Assembly: GCA_022425465.1 (NCBI GenBank)
Contig: JAKMFK010000050.1
Span: 1 to 7,786, forward strand
DNA length: 7,786 nucleotides
Direction of reading: 5' to 3'
From: Bacteroidia bacterium
Lineage (GTDB): Bacteria; Bacteroidota; Bacteroidia; NS11-12g; UBA9320
Within the stretch, counting starts at the first letter, position 1. Each line of letters starts with the position of its first letter. A program made the position numbers and the translations under genes. Positions 1 to 5,218 of this stretch are shown here, in pieces. The notes under the pieces were generated by a model. It saw only the letters and a program-made list of their open reading frames with translations, did not search any database and had not been told where the DNA came from.

Positions 1-52
1 TTCACTTTAAAGTTATAAAATTTAAAATAAATACGGATCTCAACTCCTTGAT

Positions 53-60
53 TATTTTTG
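53..60 (+). promoter_or_regulatory. Possible Bacteroidota -7 promoter element upstream of the aldehyde dehydrogenase
   Basis: TATTTTTG is an exact match to the Bacteroidota -7 consensus TAnnTTTG. It ends 12 bases before the ATG at 73, so transcription would begin only a few bases before the start codon. No TTG is present at the usual -33 spacing (about 27-35), and such an A/T-rich match can arise by chance, so this is a weak call. The alternative is that the gene is read from an upstream promoter as part of an operon. Confidence 0.18.
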
Positions 61-72
61 TTAAATCAACTT

Positions 73-1515
73 ATGAAGAAAATTGCTAATTACATAAATG
101 GCAAACTAGTAGAGCCCATATCCAAAAACTATATTGATAATTATAATCCTGCTACTGGTGACGTGTACTCACTAATTCCAAACTCAAATGACGAGGACGT
201 GAATGAGGCAATAAAAAGTGCAAGAGCAGCATTCTCCTCATGGTCAAAACTCAAAAATAGTGAACGCTCAAACTGGCTTGAAAAAATATCCAATGAAATT
301 CACAATCGAATAGATGAACTTGCATTAGCTGAATCCATTGATAACGGAAAACCATTGAAGCTAGCAAAATCAGTAGATATACCAAGAGCACGAGATAACT
401 TTAAATTTTACGCTACTGCTATCCAACATTATGCCTCCGAAAGCCATCACACATCAGAAGGTATGATTAACTTTACGCTTAGAAAACCAGTGGGTGTAGC
501 AGCTTGTATATCACCCTGGAATCTTCCATTATACCTTTTTTCTTGGAAAATCGCTCCTGCACTGGCTGCAGGAAATACAGTTGTGGCAAAACCATCAGAG
601 ATCACTCCCATGACAGCCTACCTACTCTCAGAAATATGCCAAGAAATTGGACTACCTGCGGGAGTATTGAATATTGTTCATGGACTAGGAAGCAGTACCG
701 GAAATTCAATCATATCAAGTGACAAAATTGATTTGGTTTCATTTACTGGTGGAACTTCTACTGGTGCTCACATTGCTTCAATCGTAGCACCAAAATTCAA
801 AAAAATGAGCTTGGAATTAGGAGGTAAAAACCCCAACATCATTTTTGATGATTGTGATTTTGATGCCGCAATCCGAACATCACTCAATAGCTCATTTGCC
901 AATCAAGGACAAATCTGCTTATGTGGATCTCGGATACTTGTGCAAAGAGGCATCTATGAAAAGTTTAAAAACGAGTTTGTCAGTCGAACAGATCAGATGA
1001 TTGTTGGGGACCCCATGGATGAAAAATCTCGTCTTGGAGCCATTGTCAGTAAGTCCCACTACGAAAAAATCCTAAGCTACATTGAGCTTGCAAAAGAAGA
1101 AGGAGGTTCGATACTGACGGGTGGTGTCCCTGTCAAACTTGATGGGGATTTAAGTATGGGATGGTATATCCGACCAACTATTATAGAGGGACTGGATCAA
1201 CGATGCAGAACAAATCAAGAGGAGATTTTTGGGCCAGTGGTAACTATTCAACCATTTGACACCGAAGAAGAAGTCATCGAACTGGCTAATAGCAATGACT
1301 ACGGTCTTGCTGCAACCATTTGGACATCAAACTTAAGTAAGGCTCATCGCTGTTCTGAACAAATCAAAAGTGGAATTATCTGGGTAAACTGCTGGTTACA
1401 GCGTGATTTAAGAACTCCATTCGGTGGAATGAAAAACAGTGGTGTTGGTAGAGAAGGGGGTTGGGAAGCACTCCGATTCTTCACAGAACCCAAAAACGTT
1501 TGTATTAAGTACTGA
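73..1515 (+). CDS. Aldehyde dehydrogenase, 2-aminomuconate/2-hydroxymuconate 6-semialdehyde dehydrogenase-like (ALDH8 type)
   Basis: This is a complete 480-residue cytosolic aldehyde dehydrogenase, the usual length for the superfamily. Seen in the sequence: PWN with the oxyanion Asn150, the cofactor-binding KPSE with Lys173, SFTGG near 223-227, the general base Glu248 in LELGGKNP, the catalytic Cys282 in GQICL, EEIFGP with Glu384, and PFGGMKNSGVGREGG near 449-463. The stretch NCWLQRDLRTPFGG is typical of ALDH8-type enzymes that oxidise 2-aminomuconate or 2-hydroxymuconate 6-semialdehyde with NAD+. Arg444 falls, by ungapped counting from the catalytic Cys, where a substrate-binding Arg (Arg464) is reported in the Pseudomonas fluorescens enzyme. 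I infer a role in the 3-hydroxyanthranilate (kynurenine) branch of tryptophan breakdown. No other pathway gene is in the window, so one would have to lie to the left. ATG at 73 is preferred over the in-frame TTG at 58: it gives a normal MKKIANYINGK start, and the five extra residues look like leader. It converges with the beta-barrel gene. The family is certain; the exact substrate is less so, with betaine aldehyde dehydrogenase a less likely alternative. Confidence 0.93.
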   Translation: MKKIANYINGKLVEPISKNYIDNYNPATGDVYSLIPNSNDEDVNEAIKSARAAFSSWSKLKNSERSNWLEKISNEIHNRIDELALAESIDNGKPLKLAKSVDIPRARDNFKFYATAIQHYASESHHTSEGMINFTLRKPVGVAACISPWNLPLYLFSWKIAPALAAGNTVVAKPSEITPMTAYLLSEICQEIGLPAGVLNIVHGLGSSTGNSIISSDKIDLVSFTGGTSTGAHIASIVAPKFKKMSLELGGKNPNIIFDDCDFDAAIRTSLNSSFANQGQICLCGSRILVQRGIYEKFKNEFVSRTDQMIVGDPMDEKSRLGAIVSKSHYEKILSYIELAKEEGGSILTGGVPVKLDGDLSMGWYIRPTIIEGLDQRCRTNQEEIFGPVVTIQPFDTEEEVIELANSNDYGLAATIWTSNLSKAHRCSEQIKSGIIWVNCWLQRDLRTPFGGMKNSGVGREGGWEALRFFTEPKNVCIKY

Positions 1516-1523
1516 ACTAAAAC

Positions 1524-1549
1524 AAAAAAAGGGCAACATATAGTTGCCC
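1524..1549 (-). terminator. Intrinsic terminator of the beta-barrel gene, between convergent genes
   Basis: GGGCAAC (1531-1537) and GTTGCCC (1543-1549) form a perfect 7-bp stem around a 5-base loop. Seven A residues at 1524-1530 become a seven-U tail on the - strand, so the hairpin is a textbook intrinsic terminator for the beta-barrel gene, whose stop lies 27 bases before the stem. On the + strand the hairpin is followed by CTCTCAAATT rather than a U run, so it should end the aldehyde dehydrogenase transcript poorly, although the stem sits only 15 bases after that stop codon. Confidence 0.85.
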
Positions 1550-1576
1550 TCTCAAATTATTATAGTAGTACTTAAA

Positions 1577-2230
1577 TTATTTCAATATGAAACCTACTCT
1601 AAACCCTGTATTAAACATAAAGTCTGCATATCCTGAAGTTGAACTCTCTGGAGTAGTTGATTTTGTACCGTTAATAGTAGTGGTTCCTTCATCTACTTTA
1701 TTTGAAAGCCATCCCCATCCAAACTCAGTACCCATGTAAAAAGACTCAGTAATCCAATAATCTGCTCCAAGTCCTAATGCAAGGCCAAGACTAGAACCTC
1801 CATTTTCAACTTCAGCATTGAAGCCAGCATTGTATCCAGTTCCATCGTAATCAGTCCAAGTTTCAGTACTAGAATTAGAACCAAACTGCAATGAAGCAGA
1901 AGCAAATGGAGAAAATTTATCATTTCCACCCCAATGTTTCTCTGCTCCAACTCTCATAGTAAAACTTGATGTAGAAGTTTCTTGCGTTCCAGTGTTTGTA
2001 CCATCACTAAAATTGTTTTCTGCACTTTGGCCTCTAGGAGCTAAATCCACTCTTAAAGCCAAATCATCTGCAAGAAAATATCTAAATCTTAGTGCTGGTA
2101 GTGAGAACTCATTATTCCACTCATTAAGACTAAAATTTGCTTCAGTAAGTAAATTACCCTCTGAAGGCTTTTGAGCAAATGATGTAAATCCAAATGCTAC
2201 TGCGGCTAATAATAAAATTGTTTTTTTCAT
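1577..2230 (-). CDS. Small outer-membrane beta-barrel protein (OmpX/OMP_b-brl-like)
   Basis: The 217-residue product begins with a Sec signal peptide: two Lys, a hydrophobic core ILLLAAVAFGF, and probable signal peptidase I cleavage after FTSFA (residue 19), leaving a mature protein starting QKPSEG. The mature part alternates polar and hydrophobic residues in strand-like segments such as PALRFRYFLADDLALRVDL (45-63), SFTMRVGAEKHW, FSPFASASLQFG and SLGLALGLGADYWI. These are separated by loops rich in Ser, Thr, Gly and Asn, and the protein ends with the aromatic strand FRVGFILK. This fits an 8-stranded outer-membrane barrel of the OmpX/outer-membrane protein beta-barrel type common in Bacteroidota. 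No enzyme motif is visible and the role is unknown: a small porin, an adhesion or envelope-stability protein would all fit. It appears to be its own transcription unit, with terminators on both sides. The ATG at 2230 is preceded by an A/T-rich leader without a Shine-Dalgarno sequence, as usual in this phylum. Confidence 0.85.
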   Translation of the reverse strand: MKKTILLLAAVAFGFTSFAQKPSEGNLLTEANFSLNEWNNEFSLPALRFRYFLADDLALRVDLAPRGQSAENNFSDGTNTGTQETSTSSFTMRVGAEKHWGGNDKFSPFASASLQFGSNSSTETWTDYDGTGYNAGFNAEVENGGSSLGLALGLGADYWITESFYMGTEFGWGWLSNKVDEGTTTINGTKSTTPESSTSGYADFMFNTGFRVGFILK

Positions 2231-2282
2231 CTTTTATAATTTTTAATTTAGTTAAACTGCTGCAATATGAATTATTTTTCAT

Positions 2283-2303
2283 GGATTACATTGACAGTAA
2301 TCC
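2283..2303. repeat. Inverted repeat in the upstream region of the beta-barrel gene
   Basis: GGATTAC (2283-2289) and GTAATCC (2297-2303) are perfect 7-bp inverted arms separated by 7 bases. The repeat lies 53-73 bases upstream of the beta-barrel start codon and points at that gene. It could be an operator for a dimeric regulator or a stem-loop in the 5' untranslated RNA. It has no U tail on either strand, so it is not a terminator. No exact TAnnTTTG promoter element was found on the - strand between 2231 and 2424, so its position relative to the transcription start cannot be given. Confidence 0.4.
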
Positions 2304-2366
2304 CCATTGTATCCACATGATAATCAGTAGTGTACAAAAAGTGTGACAAAAAATAAATAGAAATCC

Positions 2367-2398
2367 AAAAAAAAAGTGGACCAAAATTGGCCCACTTT
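2367..2398 (-). terminator. Intrinsic terminator at the end of the SusCD operon
   Basis: AAAGTGG (2373-2379) pairs with CCACTTT (2392-2398), and inside it CCAA (2381-2384) pairs with TTGG (2387-2390), with a single A/C mismatch between the two stem parts. The run of nine A residues at 2367-2375 gives a U-rich tail on the - strand that partly overlaps the stem base. The stem begins 26 bases after the stop codon of the last lipoprotein gene, the right place to end the four-gene transcript and separate it from the beta-barrel gene. Confidence 0.85.
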
Positions 2399-2424
2399 AA
2401 TGTGATTTTATAATGTGAAATAGA

Positions 2425-2964
2425 TTAGTAATCGTCCTCCACAAAACCGGTTCTACGATGACCAGCCATTTCATATTCAGTGCCAGGATCATCACTAAAA
2501 ACAGCCTTAATATAGATACTATCTGTAACTACACCCGTCTTAGATCGGCCTGCATCAGCAATAATTTTACCTTCTAATACGTCCATGGTGTGGTATCCCT
2601 CAAACGTTTCGGTAATAGAGTCGTAGGGTTCGGCTAAATCCGTTGTGTCATAAGTATAAATTGGAGCCATAATATTGTCTCCCATTCCAGCAAATGAGTT
2701 AGACCCTGGAGATGCGGGTATTTTAGCCTTAACAGGCCAAATGTGCTCTAGGTCATCTACCCAAATCTCAGAACCATCTGCAGCTGCAGTGTTATAGGTT
2801 GAAATTTTTTCATGTCCAAGAACTACGCTCCCATCCACAAAAGTTTGCGTATACCATTCCCCCGAAAGACTGCTTCCAGGAATTAATTCAGTTTCATATT
2901 CCTCTTGACAAGCAGCTAATGCTAGACCAAAAGTTAGTATTAATGTAATTTTATTTAATTTCAT
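2425..2964 (-). CDS. Surface lipoprotein, PF12888-like 'lipid-binding' family, last gene of SusCD operon
   Basis: The 179-residue product is a lipoprotein: the signal peptide MKLNKITLILTFGLALAAC places the lipidated Cys at residue 19. The next residues, QEEYE, are acidic and resemble the lipoprotein export signal that sends Bacteroidota lipoproteins to the cell surface. The mature part has LSGEWY (33-38), STYNTA (55-60), EIWVDDL (66-72), and a C-terminal block from DSIYIKAVF (148-156) through DDPGTEYEM to GHRRTGF, close to the carboxyl end. From memory this pattern matches the Bacteroidota family named lipid-binding putative hydrolase (PF12888), which recurs as an accessory gene in SusCD loci. 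The 'hydrolase' label is not backed by any catalytic motif I can see. Its start is 19 bases after the stop of the DUF5011-like lipoprotein gene, and a terminator follows it. I infer an accessory surface subunit of the SusCD complex. In Bacteroides thetaiotaomicron the matching position is BT2261. Confidence 0.82.
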   Translation of the reverse strand: MKLNKITLILTFGLALAACQEEYETELIPGSSLSGEWYTQTFVDGSVVLGHEKISTYNTAAADGSEIWVDDLEHIWPVKAKIPASPGSNSFAGMGDNIMAPIYTYDTTDLAEPYDSITETFEGYHTMDVLEGKIIADAGRSKTGVVTDSIYIKAVFSDDPGTEYEMAGHRRTGFVEDDY

Positions 2965-2983
2965 GATATTTCTTCTTTAATAA

Positions 2984-3712
2984 TTAAATTTCTACTTGTG
3001 TTAAGGTAACTTCAAAAGTGTAACCGATATCCCATACAGCTGTCATTGTGATGGTCTTTGCTCCAGCATCAACTGCCATATTAGTGATATTAATAGCCCA
3101 AGGCCAACCAGCATAGGTAACACTTGTAGGTGAAAAAGTGAAATCATTCGTACCAATATCATTGGCTTCGATTACAGCAGGAGCATTAAATGTCTTTCCG
3201 TAACCTACACCATTTTCATAATAGCTACCAATAGCACATGACATCCCGTATGTTCCGTCATCATTCTTGTATACAATAACATATCCTACGTCTGTGAATC
3301 TTAGATCCCCATTTCGGATAATTGTTGATTTATAAAGCCCTGAAATATTATCTACTAAATTTCCAGTTTCAACAACATATACTGTTCTACCAGATGTACC
3401 ATCATATCCGTCTTTATTTGTTGCAGTATAAACTACATCATAACGGTCTGGTTTGTCTACATTTACAGCAGCATTGCCACGATAAACTCCAGATCCAGAT
3501 GTTACCACTGGTATTTCTGCTCCATCTTCTGTAGCTGTAACCCCAGGCTCTTCGTACGCGGTTCCCATAGGAATGAACATTGGGTTAGCTCCATCAACAG
3601 TAATAATGGGATAGTTCGTTACTGATGATAATCCACCTGTTGTTGTTTCTTTCTCACAAGATGAGAAGATGAAAGCAACCAATGCTAGTGTTATTATTTT
3701 TATATTTTTCAT
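2984..3712 (-). CDS. SusCD-associated lipoprotein with DUF5011 Ig-like domain and BT_2262-like C-terminal domain
   Basis: The 242-residue product is a lipoprotein with signal peptide MKNIKIITLALVAFIFSSC (lipidated Cys19) followed by acidic EKE, consistent with surface display. Residues about 34-115 look like a DUF5011 immunoglobulin-like domain: YPIITVDG, then GTAYEEPGVTATEDG near 50-64, then DKPDRYDVVYTATNKDG and the closing strand GRTVYVV (108-114). The rest, from ISGLYKSTIIRNG (123-135) through GSYYENGVGYG (162-172) to the strand-rich end, resembles the BT_2262-like C-terminal domain (DUF5012 group). No catalytic residues are evident. The gene lies 22 bases after the SusD stop and 19 bases before the lipid-binding lipoprotein. 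A ligand-binding or spacer subunit held next to SusC/SusD on the cell surface is the likely role; what it binds cannot be read from the sequence. Domain names are recalled from sequence patterns, not from a search. Confidence 0.83.
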   Translation of the reverse strand: MKNIKIITLALVAFIFSSCEKETTTGGLSSVTNYPIITVDGANPMFIPMGTAYEEPGVTATEDGAEIPVVTSGSGVYRGNAAVNVDKPDRYDVVYTATNKDGYDGTSGRTVYVVETGNLVDNISGLYKSTIIRNGDLRFTDVGYVIVYKNDDGTYGMSCAIGSYYENGVGYGKTFNAPAVIEANDIGTNDFTFSPTSVTYAGWPWAINITNMAVDAGAKTITMTAVWDIGYTFEVTLTQVEI

Positions 3713-3734
3713 GATTTTTTAATAGTTATTAATT

Positions 3735-5207
3735 TTACTTTTTATCCCACCAAACTTTGGTATAAATATTTGATACTTGAGTTACCCCAGAGCTATTTCT
3801 CTGAATTTCTACATCTGGCAAGAATAATCTTTTAGGAGTTTTCCCTTCAGGTAATACCGATGCAAACGAAGTGGTGAGTTCTCCAACTGCACCCTCTGTT
3901 CCTTTTGGAGCAGAGCTTAAAGGAGGGTAGTGCGTTCTGTTCATTTCAAAGAACCCTTCTAGGTTATTAACATTAGCCATAGCTAACCACTTTTGCATCA
4001 TTATCTGACCGATATCTGTCTCTACATCACCTGTAGCAGCATATTCATATGCACCGCCAGCCTGATAAACTGAATCTGCACCTGCTATTCCATGAAGAAG
4101 TAATGAATTGGCAATACCAGACTCATACGCTGCTTGAGCATTTGCTCCTGCATTATATCTTACTTCAGCTTCTGCAATTAAAAAATCTCGCTCAGTAAGT
4201 GTCATTAAAAACACCGGTGTAGTTGCAGAGATATTGGGTTCAGATAAGTCTGTTCCCTTCACATCTAAATTATCGTAATCTCCTTGTGGATGTCCTTTTT
4301 GACCTCCAGCAGATGATTCATTATAAATTGCACCTAGTCGAGGATCCTCGTTCGCTTCTAGATATCCAAACAAGGTATTTGAAGCACGTTGGTTAACTCC
4401 AGAAAGGAAATCATATTGAACATCATAAAATGGATTTCTTTTACCAGACTCGTCACCAAATTGAGTGATTGCCGCATCAGCCGTAATAAAATTCCCAGCT
4501 GTAAGTAAATCTTGAACAGCAGTAGGATTAGCCATAGAAGTATACGACATTCTCATATACATTTTAAGCTTCAAGGTGTTACCAAAACTTAACCACTGAT
4601 CTAAATCACCACCATAAATTAAATCTCTATCTCCTGGTTCCATGCCTGCATCATCGGCATCTAGATAACGATTCATTGCTTCGTCTATTCGCTCTAAAAG
4701 AACAGGATAGATATCTGCACCATTATCAAATTTAGGATTTAGTGTCCCATCTGACACACCTTTAAGTGCATCAAAGAAAGGGATATCATCATAGAGGTCA
4801 GCAAGCATCTGGAAAGTATATGCTTGCAATAAAGTGGCTATCAAATAATACCCATGATCGCCAGATGCAGTAGATTTAGTTCTGATTATTTCCAAATCAT
4901 TCAATCCACCAGCGTAGGCCTCTGACCATTCTCGATCAAAAAAGTCGGTAGTCAAATTGTAAGCTTCCATTTTTTTATACTGACTTGCCGTTGGGCTTTG
5001 AGTATAATACTGAGACCAAAACCCTCCCAAGTTAAAATAGGAATTACCCATTGTGATTGCAACAGATGTTTGTGCTGCTGGAAGAATGAAGTCTGCCGTT
5101 ACATCTTGGGGATTATTTGGATCTGTATTTACGTCCAGGTATTTCTCGCAACCAAATAATGTCATTGCGAAAACCCCAATTAATATATAATTACTTATTT
5201 TTTTCAT
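3735..5207 (-). CDS. SusD-like surface lipoprotein (SusD/RagB family, SusD-like_2 type)
   Basis: This complete 490-residue protein is the ligand-capturing lid of the SusC transporter. The signal peptide ends in TLFGC, placing the lipidated Cys at residue 20, and the mature start CEKYLDVNTDPNNP is a hallmark of the SusD-like_2 (PF12771) branch. Further family features are the helical TPR-like region with YLIATLLQAYTFQMLADLY (121-139) followed by DDIPFFDAL (140-148), the segment TERDFLIAEAEVR (348-360), the late QKWLAM (405-410), EGFFEMNRTHYP (417-428) and a C-terminal TKVWW. The length is typical. It starts 11 bases after the SusC stop, which implies co-transcription and coupled production of the pair. 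The ATG at 5207 has an A-rich leader (ATAGAAAA) and no Shine-Dalgarno sequence, normal for the phylum. Substrate specificity cannot be read directly; the SusD-like_2 branch is found in loci for glycans and, notably, peptides. Confidence 0.95.
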   Translation of the reverse strand: MKKISNYILIGVFAMTLFGCEKYLDVNTDPNNPQDVTADFILPAAQTSVAITMGNSYFNLGGFWSQYYTQSPTASQYKKMEAYNLTTDFFDREWSEAYAGGLNDLEIIRTKSTASGDHGYYLIATLLQAYTFQMLADLYDDIPFFDALKGVSDGTLNPKFDNGADIYPVLLERIDEAMNRYLDADDAGMEPGDRDLIYGGDLDQWLSFGNTLKLKMYMRMSYTSMANPTAVQDLLTAGNFITADAAITQFGDESGKRNPFYDVQYDFLSGVNQRASNTLFGYLEANEDPRLGAIYNESSAGGQKGHPQGDYDNLDVKGTDLSEPNISATTPVFLMTLTERDFLIAEAEVRYNAGANAQAAYESGIANSLLLHGIAGADSVYQAGGAYEYAATGDVETDIGQIMMQKWLAMANVNNLEGFFEMNRTHYPPLSSAPKGTEGAVGELTTSFASVLPEGKTPKRLFLPDVEIQRNSSGVTQVSNIYTKVWWDKK

Positions 5208-5218
5208 TTTTCTATTTA

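Noticed and set aside
1..18. Possible tail of an upstream + strand gene reading FTLKL-stop
   Set aside because: Five codons are too few to tell from chance, and another frame is also open across this stretch. No gene can be supported in 1-57.
58..60. In-frame TTG as the start of the aldehyde dehydrogenase
   Set aside because: It would add only five residues (MLNQL) before a normal MKK start at the ATG at 73; TTG starts are uncommon and homologues of this type begin close to the NYINGK segment.
504..722. Second open frame on the + strand inside the aldehyde dehydrogenase gene
   Set aside because: It lies over the most conserved part of the dehydrogenase in another frame, and its Cys/Ser/Arg-rich translation looks like an out-of-frame reading.
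1992..2174. 60-codon open frame antisense to the beta-barrel gene
   Set aside because: It is fully inside a gene with a clear signal peptide and barrel pattern; no independent start signal or family match.
3322..3534. Open frame on the + strand opposite the DUF5011-like lipoprotein gene
   Set aside because: It is antisense to a well-supported gene, and its Leu/Gln/His-rich composition is what the reversed codons of that gene produce; no family resemblance.
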